Source: Moniliella sp. 'wahieum'
Taxonomy: Eukaryota > Basidiomycota > Moniliellomycetes > Moniliellales > Moniliellaceae
Length of the DNA: 64,000 bases
NCBI GenBank assembly: GCA_003971905.1
Contig: RSEE01000137.1
Location: 62,001-126,000 of the forward strand
Reading direction: 5' to 3'
Shown: piece by piece, positions 10,376-23,254 of the stretch
Layout of the letters: every line of letters starts with the position of its first letter
Position numbering within the stretch: the stretch's first letter is position 1
Notes under the pieces: model-generated
Database searches by the model: none
Seen by the model: only the letters and a program-made list of their open reading frames with translations
Told to the model about the DNA's origin: nothing
Program-made: the position numbers and the translations under genes

Positions 10376-12894
10376 ATGGAACGGCGCCAGTCGGAGAGCA
10401 GTTCCGCCTCGGCGTCGTCGGCGCCGCGCCGCGCATCGCTGCTCAACCTGCTCGACGGCGGTGAGCCTGGCCCGCGTCCGCTGCTGCCGCACGCCGCCTC
10501 CTCTTCCTCGGCCTCCCTCAGCCCTGCCATGCCCACCGCGTCCTTCGGCACGTCCGCGCCCGTCTCGCCCTCCCTCGCGTCCGCGCCGCACGCATCTGTG
10601 CCGCGCCACACGCTCGCCGCGCTGCTCAACCCGTCTCCCGACGCTGCTTCTGCCCCTTCGGTCCGGCCCAAACGCCCTTCGACCTCCTACAGCCCTTCCC
10701 TCTCCTCTATGCCGGCCCCACCCCGCCCCTCCGTATCCGGCCCCGTATCGAGCTTCTCCCACCCCAGACCACTCGGAACTCGCTCTTCTCATCCCCTAGC
10801 CTCGCCGATGCCGCCGCGCCCCCGCCTGGTCACCCGCCCGATCCAGCCGATAGCGACATCCAATCCGAAACCGAAACCGAATCTGATCCCGGTCCTCAAC
10901 CTACTTCCGACCCCGATCCCGGGCCTGAGCCCGACCTTGATCCTGACATCGGATCCGAACTTGTTCCCCATCCCGAATCCAATCCCGAACCCAACGGCGC
11001 CCTCCTGCCCCCGCCCGAGCCCGCCCCCGAGCAAGAGCACGAGCAAGAGCAAGAGCAAGCAAGAGCAAGAGCAAGAGCAAGAGCAAGAGCAAGCAGAGCA
11101 AGAGCAAGAGCAGCAAGAGCAAGAGCAGAGCAAGAGCAAGAGCAAAGCAAGAGCAGAGCAAGAGCAAGAGCAAGAGCAAAAGCAAGAACCAGATCCCGAG
11201 TCGGAGGATACCTGGCCAAGGAACTGGACCAAGCATTGGACCAAGCCAACCCCTGACCGTCTCACCGGCATCGGAAACCCTACCTGGTCCCGAAGCCAAG
11301 CTGGCCGACGGCGACACGCGCATCACGCCAGCCGAGCGATACCGCAAACGCCTTCGCTCGCCCACTCCGCCCGCGAACTCGAACCCAGACCACTCTCCTT
11401 CCCCCGCCCCTGGTCCGCCCGACGTGAAACGTCCGCGTGCGCGTGCGCGGGCTAGTTCCCTCGCCTCCCCGCCTCCTCCCAAGGTGCAGTCAGTGCCCTC
11501 GGCCGAGACTCTGCCGACGCCCCCGCGTCGCTCGGACCGTGCTTACCACCCTACTAAGCGCGTGTCCGAGGCCAGCCCCGACCTGTTTGTCGGCTTGTCC
11601 GCCGTGGCTGTCAACGCAATGAAGCGCGACGCACAGGCGCGCAACGTGCTGCGCCAACGTGCTGCCGGCGTTGCTCCTGACCTTTCCTCGGGTGCAGGTG
11701 CGGGTGCAGGTGCTGGTGCGGGTGCGGGTGCGGGTGCAGGTGCAGGAGCGGGTTCGGGCGCTACGCCTGCGCCGGCGTCGGCGCTCGTGTCCAACGCGAC
11801 TGCCGTTGCGGGCATTACAATGCACGTCGGACCAAGGTGCTCAGAAACGCCAATCGTCCCCGATCTTGCCGTTGCGCAACCTGAACAATTGGGTCAAGTC
11901 GGTGGTCATGCAGCTGTTTGGGTCAGAGGCGTTGGCCAAGCTGCTGAGGCAGGCGTGCGGGGCAAGGTGCTCGAGTTGGGCGCGGGAAAGGGTGGCGATT
12001 TGTACAAGTGGGGTCGGGTGCGTCCGACTCCAGAGAAGTGGTGTTGTGTGATATTGCGGCAGCGTCGGTGGCCGATGCGGAACGACGGTATGCCAGCTCG
12101 CCGTTGGCGCCTACGCCGGGGCCGTCGGGTCAACTGCAGTTGCGTCCGGGCCAGTTTCGTGCCCAGTTCCATGCGTTTGACTGTTTTGGCCAGCCGATCG
12201 AAACGTTCCTCCCTCTGCCTGTGCGCGACGACGACGGCTTCTCCGTCACGAGCTTGCAATTTTGCCTCCACTATGGCTGGAGCTCCGAAGCGGCCGCACG
12301 ACAAATGATGCACAACACTGCCCGTCTCCTTCGCCCGGGCGGAGTGGTGATCGCCACCCTGCCCGATCCCGATGTGATCCGCGAGCGGATCGGGGCCGCG
12401 CAGGGCGCACAGGCAGGTCTCTCGTTCGGCAACAGCCGGTACAGCGTCACGTTCCCCGCTCCGTTCCAAGGTGCCGACTTTGGCGAGGCGTACATGTTTT
12501 ACTTGGAGGACGCAGTGACGAATGTGGTCGAGTATGTGGTGCCGTGGCAAGCCATGATCCGCATTGCGCAAGAGGTAGGTCTACGACCCAAATGGCGTCG
12601 CACCTTTTCCGACTTTGTGAATGAGTATCGCGACCATCGCGCTTACGGCACCCAGTTCCATCGCTTGGTTCATCCCCTCCATGGACCGGAACCCATCCGC
12701 CACGATTTGTGGCAAGCAGCCAGTACGTCCTTTCTTTCTCCCTTTCTCTTTCTCTTTCGTTGCTCTTCTTTCCTTCTCTTTCCTATTCTTTCCTTTTCTT
12801 TCGTCCCGTCCGGGATCGGTGTACTGACTCCGCCCCTGTCCCTCCTTCTTGTCCACCAGCTCTGTACCAGGCCGTCGCATTTGTCAAAGTGTAA
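10376..12894 (+). CDS. ABD1: mRNA cap guanine-N7 methyltransferase
   Basis: Transfers methyl from S-adenosylmethionine to the GpppN cap in the nucleus. The start MERRQSESSSASASS at 10376 begins a long, Ser/Pro-rich, low-complexity N-terminus, including a GAGCAA hexamer tract at about 11031-11186 and a Gly/Ala tract at about 11690-11760. The conserved catalytic domain starts about 11815: the family signature HYNAR, LPLRNLNNWVKSV, SAM motif I VLELGAGKGGDLYKW (about 11970-12010), then VVLCDIAAASVADAERRY, FDCFG, LQFCLHYGW, LLRPGGVVIATLPD and EYVVPWQAM. The last intron, 12723-12859 (GTACGT...CCACCAG), joins LWQAA to TLYQAVAFVKV and the stop at 12892-12894. Frame breaks near 11812, 11850 and 12040 lie inside the conserved core. 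The N-terminus is much longer than in S. cerevisiae Abd1 and its frame is uncertain. Confidence 0.85.
11031..11186. repeat. GAGCAA hexanucleotide tract inside a CDS
   Basis: Repeats of GAGCAA, with GCA interruptions, encode Glu-Gln or Ser-Lys runs depending on phase, in the disordered N-terminal part of the cap methyltransferase. The unit length of six keeps the frame unless interrupted. Confidence 0.85.
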
Positions 12895-13672
12895 CGGTTG
12901 ACGGCGCGTGGGGCGGCTGCCCCGTAGACCGCGTTCCTGCGGCGGCGGGGGGATACGTGCTTGGTTGGCCGTGGCGCTCGGCCTGGGCTGCTGTGGAGCG
13001 GACATTTGGCGCCAATGGTCCCACAGCCCACCAAGCAAGGGAGACTTTCCCGTTCCCTTTCGTGCTCCGCCCTCTGTGCTGCGTACCCCTCTTGCGGTCC
13101 ATGGGCGGGCGCGCCGAGCCCACTGCCATGGCCGACAGCATGTACGACAGGACATGACATGACTGTGCGACCGCCAGTCGGGGCACTTGGCCCCAGCGCT
13201 TTTGCCCCCTCCTTGTGGCCGCGAGCAGGGCTCGGGTGCGGTGCGGTGTGGTGCTGGGCTCCGAGGCTCCTTCCCGGCCTCAGGGATTCCACAGGGATCT
13301 GTGCGCCAAACACCCGAGTCTCAACGAACGGCGAGCGGGTTCCGCTCAAGCTCATCCGTCCACTAATGAAAACAATCTATGACACGTCACGTACACGTAC
13401 ACGTACACGTCGCGTTAAGCCAAGTCTAGTTTCTCATGAACGTCATGAACGTGGAATGTTGGTCCATGTACAAGTGCCATGTCCATCATCTTCTCATCAG
13501 CTGCTGTGATGGCCTGGATGGGTTAGGATGGGATGGAATGGGATGCAAGTAGTTGCCTTTTTCCGACAAGGGTGAGCCATGGCGCAGATGGCAATGGAGT
13601 ATACGTGCAACGACAATAAAAATAACGGCCCAGTGTGCTAGAGACAAAATGCAATCTCCTGCCCCGGGCAGG
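12895..13672. other. Intergenic, convergent 3' flanks
   Basis: Between the 3' ends of the cap methyltransferase (plus) and arrestin-like (minus) genes. It contains a short ACACGT tandem at about 13388-13412 and a GGATGG-type tract at about 13515-13548. No conserved coding sequence recognised. Confidence 0.5.
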
Positions 13673-15126
13673 CTACTTGCCCGGCTCGGGCGGGACAATC
13701 TGGTAGAGCTGGGACTGCTTGTGGGCCAAGCGCGCCGTCTCCTCCGCCGAGTCGGCAGAGAGATAGCCCTCCTCCTGCTCTGCTGCCCCCACCACATCCT
13801 CCTCGTCCGACGCTGGGCCAAACATCCCGCTCTGCAGCAGCCCCGCCCGCACATCCACCGCCCGCAGCGGCTGGCCATCCATCGCCGGCATCGCCCACGC
13901 CACCTGCGGGTGGCGCGCGGGCGTGCGGCCGCGCGACTGCTGCGAGGGCGAGCGGGAGGTGGTGCGGGAGACGGGGTCGCGCGCGCCTGGACGACTGGTG
14001 GCGCGCGAGCGCGCGCGGCTGCGCGAGCGGTCTGAGCGCGGGGCGCCAGCCGAGGCAGAGCGCGACTGGGACCGCGTACGCATCGCTGCCAAGTCGGCCT
14101 GCAGCGCCTGGACCAAGCTCACGCTGTTGCTCTGTTCCTCCCCGGCGCGCTTCTCGATCGCAATTAGCTCCTCGAGCGTCTGGCCACACGCACAGTGGCT
14201 GTGCGACTCGTGCTCGTTTGGGCCCTGCCACTCGTCCCGCCCCCTGCGGCGGCACAGGCTGCGAGTCCAGCGCCGAATACGACGGCAGACGCACAGAGTC
14301 GTACTTGGCCGCACACGACGGTAGGTCAATGTCCCAGCTGGCCTGGTACACGTGCACCGGCTGCTTCGCCCGCCCGCTCGCGTTGGGCCCCGCCACGGGC
14401 GCCTCGAGCCCAGGAAGCGTGTACCGGATCTGACACACCATCTGGTGCGCCACCCGGATCGCACTCTGGCTCCCGGCCAACGACGTCGGCCGAACCGCAT
14501 CGTCCGTCGGCAGCCTCGTCACCCACTCCCCCTGCACACTCCGCCTCGCAGGTACAGCAGGTGCCGCTGCCGCTGCCGCCGCCGGGGAGCCTGCCGGGCC
14601 CGACGCAGCCCGTGCCTCGCATCCCGATGCGCGCGCCAGCCCAATATCCCCCGACCCATCTTCCTCGGCCGCGGCCGGTCCCGCGCGCGCCACGGGATCC
14701 AACCGCCTTGGAGCAGGAGGTGGATCCTGTCTGCTCTCGGTCTCGGTCTCGGTCTGGGTCTCGGGCTTGGGCTCGGTCTCCACCTGTTCCACCGTCAAGT
14801 CCGACCCGTCGGAATCGACGAGCGGGTGAGATTCCAGCGGACAATTCTCCACCATCTGCGGCCTTCGGCGCGAATGCAAGGTTACCCTCTGCAATAATTG
14901 GCCGTAACGCGAACCAGGTGCGCTTCTGCTGCCGGCACACACGGCATGGACAAGGCGAAGCGCATGTACCCCCCCACTGTGAGGTGCTGCGAGCGCGCCG
15001 TGATCAGCAAAGGTCCCAAATCTGTCTCGGCATGGTGGTTGAACGAGTAGGCTAACGCACCATCGTGCGTAGGCAAGGCCACAGGGAACGCATTCTGGTC
15101 CCCACCCCGCGGTCAAATGGCAATGC

Positions 15127-15157
<31 letters not shown>

Positions 15158-15989
15158 TAACGAGGGTCAGAGATAAGCTTCAGAGAAGTTGGGGCCCCGG
15201 GTGGGGTGGGAAGGGAAGGGAAAGCACAGGAAGAAAAAGAAGGCAAGAGAAGGCAAGAAGGGAAAAAGACGTACCTTGGACGCAGTCAAAACCTTGCGTC
15301 CCGAACCCAACAGCCCCCCGCCTGCATTGAGGTGAGCTTGGCAGTGAGGCGGTAGTACAGCCGGCCGTACCGACAGCGCTCGTACGGCGGCACATGCTGC
15401 GGAATCTCAAAAATAAAGTCCCACGTACATCCTGCCCGGCTCGAGGTGCAGCGACGCAGGTGGCGTAGCGGGCGGATGGAGGTCCAAGCTCGACGCACGC
15501 GTGCTGGGCCCCGCCGAGGAAACCGCGGACGAGGGCTGGGTCTTGCCGCGGTCGTAAAACGCCAGCGCGGCGGGCGCATGGGTGGTGGGGGAGGCGGTGC
15601 TGGTGGAGCCAGAGACCGAGGCGTGGGTGGGCGACGAAGGCGGGGGCGAGTGGGAAGGCGTGACAAACGCCGTGGTGGGATCAACCACCTGCGTCTCGTC
15701 CAACACCTTCTCCAGCACAAACGGCGTGTTCTGCTCCATCGCTGCGCCCGACACGAACCCCAGGTTCTCGCGGCCTTGCAACGAACACTCGAGCTTGTGC
15801 ACGCCCGCCCGCAGCACCTTGGCCTTGACACCGGCATCGGACGGCACGGTGAGGTGGACAGTGGCGACGTACAGCGCGCCGCGGCCGCCGCCGCGCTCGC
15901 TCAGCGCCTCGCGCACGCTCGGAGGCAGCGCAGGGTCAACGGGGTAGACAAAGATGTCGTTCTCGGCGGTCGTGATGCTGAGCTCCATC
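13673..15989 (-). CDS. Arrestin-like protein (LDB19/Art1-type endocytic adaptor, probable)
   Basis: Likely adaptor that recruits a Rsp5-type ubiquitin ligase to plasma-membrane permeases. The start MELSITTAENDIFVYP (ATG complement 15987-15989) is followed by beta-strand sequence typical of an arrestin N-domain: LYVATVHLTVP, HKLECSLQG, then after a Ser/Pro insert FEIPQHVPPYERCRYGRLYY and RLTAKL. Further strands follow after an intron, tentatively complement 15095-15274 (GTACGT donor; an ACAG/CTGT microsatellite lies inside). Later segments include QIRYTLPGLEAPV, YQASWDIDLPSC, and an LPSY motif near complement 14300 that could bind a WW domain. A Ser/Arg-rich stretch at about 14080-13920 precedes the acidic C-terminus and stop (complement 13673-13675). 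Frame breaks lie near 15420 and in the G6 run near 15318. The class is inferred from fold-like motifs only. Confidence 0.55.
15126..15157. repeat. (ACAG)n tetranucleotide microsatellite
   Basis: About eight units of ACAG/GACA on the plus strand. On the coding strand of the arrestin-like gene it is a CTGT tract that would serve as the pyrimidine-rich 3' part of its intron. Confidence 0.9.
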
Positions 15990-16863
15990 GAGGGGTGTTG
16001 GCAGGGAGGACGGCAGGGCCGGTGGTGGCGGGGCAAAGACGTGCTTGGGCTGCGTGCTGCTCGGGGCAGGGTCCTGTTGGTGCCACGGCGGGCGCTGTGT
16101 GGTACTCGACGGAGTTAGCGTCTCAGCACGCCCGGCCGACGAGTACTAGCAGCCGCCGGGCTTACTTACTGAAAAGAATGGAAGGAAAAAAGCGCCGGCT
16201 CGCCGCCTGTGTCTTGGACTGATGAGTACTTGCAACACTATTTGAGCTACGTGTGCCTGAGTGGAATATGTGCCGCGTAACGCCCAACGCGTGACGATGC
16301 AACCGGGAGGCGCGGCAAATCCTGCAACCGCCACAGCCCCCTGGCCCCAAGCAGCGCACCCTCCGACCGACAGCATCCCCGATCCAGTCTCGGAAAGGTC
16401 GACATGGCAGCGGCCTCTGTCCGCCCCCCCCTCCCTGTCTTCCCCTCCGTCCTCCCCGTCGGCCGTGCCAATCCTGGGCTGGGTGTGGACTGCGATGGCC
16501 GGCGCCGTGGAAAGCACACCGTGGGCGAGGAGACAGAGACAATCGATGGCCTGGAAGAGGCGGATGGATCGAGGTGAATGCAAGCGGCAGCCGAAGCGCA
16601 TCGAACCATCGAAGCTGGCAGCGGCCACACCCAATCCTCTCGCCTTTTCTGTCCTCCCGGGTTGAAATTGAAAGAGTCCTCAGTTGAACATTGAACCTGG
16701 GCAGCGTGTTACGTAAGAACACAGTCTGCTAGGACTATATTCCCACCTGACTTGCCTCGGGCCTCCACCACCCTCTGCCCGCCCATCCGCATCCACACTG
16801 GGATCCACGCATACTCCAGTCGCATTCCCATCGGCCGTCGACGCGTCCCTCGTAGCCACCGCC
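15990..16863. other. Intergenic, promoter side of the arrestin-like gene
   Basis: Upstream of the arrestin-like gene and downstream of protease B. GC-rich open frames on both strands (up to about 186 codons) carry no family motif I recognise. No TATA element close to the ATG is evident. Confidence 0.45.
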
Positions 16864-18336
16864 TCAGTCAAAGCCCACCTGCTGGTTGGCCACATCAAAC
16901 GACACGACCGTCTCTTGGAACAGACTGTCGCCCAGCGTCCAGCTGTCCTGGCCCAGGTCCGCGCCAATCACCGCCAGCACACACTGGCCGTCGTTGGTCG
17001 TGCCAAACGAAACCGTGTCCTTCGACAGCGCAATCGTCTTGGACCCAAACATAAAGCTCACCGACGGCGGCGAGTTGCAGTCATACGCAGCCATCAGTTG
17101 CTGGTTCTGCGTAAACTCTGCAGACCCAGCGACTGGAACAGCAACTTGGCCTCCGACGGAGGCGCCACAATCACCGTCGTACCTGGTACGCAACGGACAG
17201 ATGAGATAGGATGCAGATACTGCGTTAACGTTCGGCCCTTTCACCTAACCAATCCAACGCCCAACAACCACATCATGGCGCTGAGGGGGGGAGACGACCG
17301 TAAAGACCTGATAGGGAAAAAAAGGATACTCACCCGAATCAATAATCGCAGCCGGCACCGCCTTGCCATTGACCTTGGCGTCCACGCCCCAGTACGAAGC
17401 ATCCGTCACGGGCACGTACGTAGCCGTCGAGCTCTTCGAGCCCAAGGTGAGCGACGAACCCGAGGTACGCAGCTTGAACATAAATGCCTGTTCGTCCAGG
17501 ACGCCAGCCTTGATCAACGAATAAAAGTACGGCTCCTGTTCCGGGAACTCGGCAAGGTTGGGGAAGGCCATGCCACTGATCCCCTTGTTGTTGCCCTCGC
17601 TGCTATCGATAAACTGAGTTTGGCTCAACCCAATGTACGCCTTGTCGGCAGACAGACCGCCAATCGTCAACTTGTCCGAGTAGATATTCCCCGAGGCCTG
17701 CGTGCCATCGGCGTACCGGTCTTGGAACGTGTTGCCCGTATTGGAGGAGGAAGAGGACGAGCCCGGCTTGTACGCACCGGGATTGACGAGCGTGTCGCTA
17801 GATCCCGTGTCAAAGTCTATTATTGGCCATGCAGGAGGACGTGGGGAAGCACACACACAAATGCAAAGTCAGTTTAACGCTCTGATCAATAACTCAGTGT
17901 GGGCAGAGAATGACGTTGGTGTGGCCAATGTAGAACCATCATAGAACGCAGACCATCCAACGTACCAATGTAGATCTGTTGCGCCGGCGAGCCAAAGGCA
18001 ATTTGACCGGACCATAGCTGGCCATTATCCTGATCCCCTAGTGCCACCGTGCCAGTCGACCGACCGACCAATTTGCCGCGCATCCCGAGCATGTTTCTTG
18101 CCCGCGTTGCGCTCGTACGCAGCCAAGTTCTTGGTGTACTTGGTGCGCAGACGTGCCACTTCCTGCGAAAGCTTGGCCATGTCGACCGAGCCATCGGAAC
18201 GCGTCATGAGCCGGTCAGCACGCCGCGAGAGTGGGATCTCAACGGTCCGGCCGCTGCCCGACGGAGAAGGCATCGCCGAGGCACTGATCGCACCCAGGGC
18301 CAAGGCAAGCGCAGCAAAGTTGGTAGAGAAGTGCAT
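16864..18336 (-). CDS. Secreted aspartic protease (pepsin-like), complete
   Basis: Second A1-family endopeptidase. The start MHFSTNFAALALALGAISAS (ATG complement 18334-18336) is a signal peptide, followed by a basic propeptide (VARLRTKYTKNLAAYERN). The mature domain has YIDFDTGSSDTLV (first catalytic Asp), the flap region GNIYSDKLTIG, GISGMAFPNLAEF, AAIIDSGTTVIVAPP (second catalytic Asp) and IGADLGQDSWTLGDSLFQ. It ends VANQQVGFD with the stop at 16864-16866, so there is no GPI-type tail. Intron 1 is complement 17817-17965 (GTACGT...AATAG) and splits the Asp motif after YI; intron 2 is complement 17183-17333 (GTGAGT...CCAG) and splits IIDSG/TT. Frame breaks occur near 18075 and 17118. About 400 residues, normal for the family. 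It shares architecture with the truncated protease at 1-1018. Confidence 0.88.
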
Positions 18337-18456
18337 GGTGAGAGAGTGGAGGTGAAGGGAAAAGAAAAAAGCTTGGAGAGAGAGAGACGGTCGGTGCGGG
18401 GAGGCGGTGGTGGGTGGTGGGAATTGTCGATGGAGATCAAGCCAAAACACCAGGGT

Positions 18457-18462
18457 TATATA
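18457..18462 (-). promoter_or_regulatory. TATA box of aspartic protease B
   Basis: TATATA on the coding strand, 121 bp upstream of the protease start codon, within GTATATAAC. The position suits a TATA element with a short 5' leader. It is one of only two clear TATA boxes in the gene-rich parts of the window. Confidence 0.5.
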
Positions 18463-21400
18463 CTAATCGCGCATGCCTTTCTGTTTCTCCTGCAGGTAGT
18501 CACTGCCCACCCCGCCTCTTGATGTGCCATCGCGACGACTATCTCGTAGCGCCTCGCAGATCGCAAATGGCCAGATACGCTCGGATCTCGCATCGCATAT
18601 CTCATCGGTCTGAGATCTCAACGGAGGCAGCAGATCAAAAGGTGTTGAAAGTACATCTGGATCGCGTTTCGAGTCGTCACTAGAGCGATCGGGTGCGCAG
18701 GCCACACTGCTCCTGTCGGGCTTGTGGGTTCTAAGACCTGAAAGAAGGATCAAGCTTCCAAACAAGCCCAACCACGAGGCCCACCAGTGTAACAATCATA
18801 TTCCTCCCTGTTCCTCACACAGGTCCCTCATCGCACTCCCCGATTGGCGCTCTCCGTGGCGGCGTTCCGGTACCCGGCAAACATGGGTAACCGTAGACAG
18901 TGAAGCTAGTGAGCGTTGAAACTGGCTCGCGTTGTATTGAGGAAAATGACTGGTTGAGTTGAGAACTCAGACTGGGTATGCCGAGTAGTGCGTAATGAGT
19001 CTCATTTCTCAGACCGAGTATTACCGGAACGAGCCCCTCAACTCTGCGCCACGTTGGCGAGGTGGGGTGAGGCGCTCAGGCTGCGCCGTGGAACCGCGAC
19101 AGAGGTGTGAATATGGTGATAGCATGTAACATGGAACATCTGACTGCCTACTATAGTCACTACTACTAGTCACCAATCCCGTGAAGATGAATTCCAGTCC
19201 GTATCGTCACAGTCACTCGATCGTCCCACACACCCAAACACATGAATCGTAAAAGAGCAGGGCGCGGTTGTTTTCACATCCGCTCTCCATTCTTTTCTTC
19301 CGCCCGCCAACGAGAGCCGGTATTTGCAAATGGATCCCATTGGGTGGTGTCCACCCGGCCCACCACAGCAGGCTGTGCTGGTTTGCCAATGTTGTGCTTG
19401 GGCGCGCGACGGCATGCTACACCACAGGCTAATGATGCTCTGCTATCGACTATCCATCTTCACATCTTCAAGTTGGCAGTTGCAAGTGATCAGTATGGGT
19501 AAGCGCTTAGCATATAGGTGTGGTGATATGTCGCCACTTATTGTCCACCATCCAACCGACACCATATAACCATATGCCTCCACTCCAATCGCTCTGCTTC
19601 AAGCTCTGCTCACTCACCGCCTCCTCACTACCGTAAACTGCTACTGTAACGTGTGTAATTCTCTGCACACATCGCTATCTATAGTGCTGTAGCTGTTGCC
19701 TCCGGGGATGCTGTGGGAGTATCAGCTGGGCAGCATGTGGTTAGGGCCTAAAGTGTTCTGCAGAATTCTCTTCAACATTCGTCCATGCGGCCTTGGCCTA
19801 ACTCCTGATGAGGAGATTATCATGATGATGTTCACCACCTGGTACACTCTTTCCGCGGCAGCGCGAACAATACCATAGGCCATCACCACATGCACAAGCC
19901 CGACCAGTGGGAAACAAGTAGGCAGATCACACGTCGTTATGCTACGACCTGCTACGAAGCCTCTGTTACCCTGTAAAAGCGAGAAATGCGTTCTATAGTA
20001 GATGTAAGACCAAATGCCAGTAAACGTTAAACGGTTTGGCACGTTGACTCGGTCACTATAGCTGGAATCCACACTATATGATGACTGCATGGGCCTGTTA
20101 GCCAATCATTAATGATGATCGATGAAGCAGATGTGGTGGCTGGGATTGCGGGGTGTACTGTCGTGTGGGGGGCGTGGCGCCGTGATGCGTGAAGCAGGAA
20201 GCTTGTGTTGCCATTGAAGCACGAAACGCGGAGAAGAGAGGTGATCCGTGACGCATGAGTACACGAGTACTGGAGTAGCGAAGCTATAGTGACTAAGGAC
20301 GCTGAGCACTGACAGTATGGAGTACTCGAAGGCTGTATGTGTTGCGCAGAACTTGTATTGGTTGTGGGTCGCCAATGTGGGGCCGCAGAGGAGGAGAATA
20401 GCAATGGAGGAGCGGGGAAAACAAGGTGTTCGTTGAGTCGAACGGTGTTGCCACGTTGTGCAAGTGACCGAAGTGACTCGCTGGTAGTCACTACTAGTGA
20501 CTATAGTGCCTATAGGCCAGGAATGGCAATGATCGATGATCGAGATCAACGATTACTTGGTAGTTACTAGTTACTGACGCGGAGGATGGGATAACGTCGA
20601 TGATCGAGGAGACGGCACAAATTCACACATCAGACCAACGCGCAAAAGGGCCAATGCGCCCAAATGCGCCAAAGGATGTGTGCTTCCATTCCCTCCGATG
20701 CGCCAGCAACCACGTGCTTGTGCATCCTGCTTCCCCGGTCCCCAGGCATCCCACACACGGCCCAGCTCGCCGTCGAACCGAGGCAAAGATTCCTTCCTCC
20801 TATGGTAACGGCTTTGATGAGGTTGTGATCTCACTCGTCACCGCGTCACTAGTCACTATACAGTGACGAGAGCGACGCGATATGATTCCAATGCAAACAT
20901 GCTCGCAACGAGATCCAACGGGACACAGACCTTTTCGTATCGATCATGCGAGCCGAGCCAGGCGCACGCATCACATCAAGGTTCCCCACTAGTGAGGGCG
21001 CCTACGATGGCCGGTGGCCATCCCATATCCATCCCTTCTGCCCGTCAATACTGTGCTCAGAGTATATACTCAGGACTCAATTCAGTATTCACATGAATCC
21101 CCAGAAACCACCATGTCAGGAGACTGAGATGGGGGAAAGGGTGCAGATGGATTGCATACATCTATGGACGCAGAGGAGGTATATGACCTCCTCAGGAAGG
21201 GGGCACAGTCGAGAGGTGGACACAGGATCTCCCAACTGATAGGAATCACGCCATAGTGCCCATACGGGCCTAGTGGGCAAGGGCCCCCTAGCACGGTGTG
21301 ATTCTGACACCCACAGCCACACTAATCAATGAATCACTCCCTAGCACTTCTAGTTACTAGTTACTACTTACCAGTCCGTCACTGCGACTATAGTCACATG

Positions 21401-23254
21401 TCACATGTCACATGTCACAGCGTCACAGAGACTAATATAGGGACTAGCTCCTTGTGTCCCTGCGACGCCATTGTGATGCCTTTTGCCCAGTTGGGTTCTC
21501 GCTGCGGTCGTGTTGAGTCCCACACCTTCTCCACAGCGTAACCTATGACGCGCATGACGTGCATGACGAGGCGTCGTCCCAAACCTGCCCCCACGGTATC
21601 CGGGACCGGGGAATTAACTATTGGCCACGCGGCGCAAGTGCATCAATCTCCTCATAGTAGCACCCTAACCCCGCCTCGTCGCTGCGTGCTGCAAGTGTGG
21701 CTGTCCCCGCCACAGTCCTGTTACCTGAGGCTCGAGCTACATGAGCGCCTGCGCACAGTAGAGGACACCCAAAGCGGTGGTGCAGGGTGCGAGCGAACGT
21801 GTCGAGCCGATACGTTCTTGGATCTTACCGATCGTACAACAGACAAGGATATCTCAAGGCATAACCCAGGGGAAACCTCGAGGCAACAAAGAATGCACTG
21901 AAGTGCGGAAGCCACCGTAGATCTCATTACCGGTTACCTGTATCAGACGCTCCCCCTTTCCCCCATATCTATTCCGTCATCGACCGCCCAACCTTTTTGT
22001 GAATGTGACCGGGGTTTAATAGATCTTAGATCTTAGATGGAGCATGTGGGGTTTCTGACCGAGTATTAAACGTGACGCGACCGCGTCCATATGGACCTGG
22101 AAAGACGGCACTGTGTAAATGTGCATTGCAAATGCGAAATGCAGTGAGTGCCATTTGGCGGTTATTCGGTTATCGCTTTACTGTGTGCCGTGTGCATAAG
22201 CTCAGGCAGAGAGGAGCTCGTGAGTTGCTTTTTTGGGAAGCTTGCAGTTTGCGGCTTGCAGCTTGAAGCTTGAAGCTTGAAGCTTGAAGGCAGACCCACG
22301 AAATGCACGTTTGGCAGAGCACCGCTGTGTCTAGTTTAGTACATCTGTCTTAGACTGTTCTTGCAGAGAAGCAGTTGAAGACAAGCAGTCGAAGACAAGT
22401 AGTCCTCTTTTAGAGTCACTTTGGCCACGAAACAAAGTAACCATAATCAGCCCCTTCTTTTTCAGCGTTATATCCGCTTGAAAACGATGCAGGATCAGAT
22501 TAGGTCGATCAAGGGGAGACACAGCTGTGTTTGAGGACTTGTGGTATAACTACCACCTCCACCTCGATGCGGTCATCGTCTCAACCTCTTGTTATTAGGC
22601 GATGGAGCCTGCAGCGCTCAGAGCGCGTACGGTTCGAAATTGGGACGGTCCAAACTCCCCCGCAGCGCTCGTACGGTCAGGGTGCATCTGGTTGTGGGAA
22701 ACTACGATCTGCAGGTTATGAGATCCCCCCCGGCCCCGTCCTCTCTGTCCTTTCATCCATCCTCACCACTCGAACCTATCTGGCGGGCAACACGTGCTAG
22801 TAGTATATGGCCCTGCATTGTGTCCGCCATATGTGTTCAGCAGCGATCCTCCTCCCCCCCAGTCAAACTAGTATGCGCAACCTGGCACAACTGGCATAGG
22901 TGGGCGGACGCCACAGGGTATCAAGAGGCCGGTCAAGGGGAATCTCGAAGCGGTAGTGTGCCGCACAGGCATGATCCCATGTTAGGTACCGCCGACAAGC
23001 AAGGAAAGGCAAAGCGCAGCAAAAGCGCATATGACGCGCAAGGTGGTCACCACGTTGGACTTTGGAAGCAAGCATAGGGTGTAGAGTAGTACAAGGACAA
23101 GAGCACGCGCCCACCCGACCAGGGAGCTAGGTTGGGGGAAGGGAGGAAGGGGAGGATCAGAGGATTCAAAAGGATGAGCTGGTCCAACGGCTGGGCACAC
23201 CAGACCGAGAGACAGAAAAGAAAAAGGAGTGGGGTAGGAGGGAGAGGAGGGAAG
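18463..23254. other. Gene-free spacer of about 4.8 kb with palindromic short repeats
   Basis: No open frame carries a recognisable motif and none is longer than about 160 codons. Short self-complementary words recur: GTCACTAGTGAC-like at 20478-20512 and 20838-20866, a CACATGT tandem at about 21396-21417, GAAGCTT tandem (about four copies) at 22259-22289, and AGATCTTAGATC at about 22022-22036. It lies between the promoter of protease B and the 3' end of the G-alpha gene. It could hide a non-coding RNA or a short gene, but nothing supports one. Confidence 0.5.

Noticed and set aside
10190-11455. Separate Ser/Pro/Gln-rich gene upstream of the cap methyltransferase
   Set aside because: The same strand and the lack of an intervening terminator or promoter make it more likely the disordered N-terminus of the same gene.
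16162-16722. 186-codon minus-strand frame upstream of the arrestin-like gene
   Set aside because: Arg/Gly-rich shadow composition, no motif, overlapping equally long frames on the other strand.
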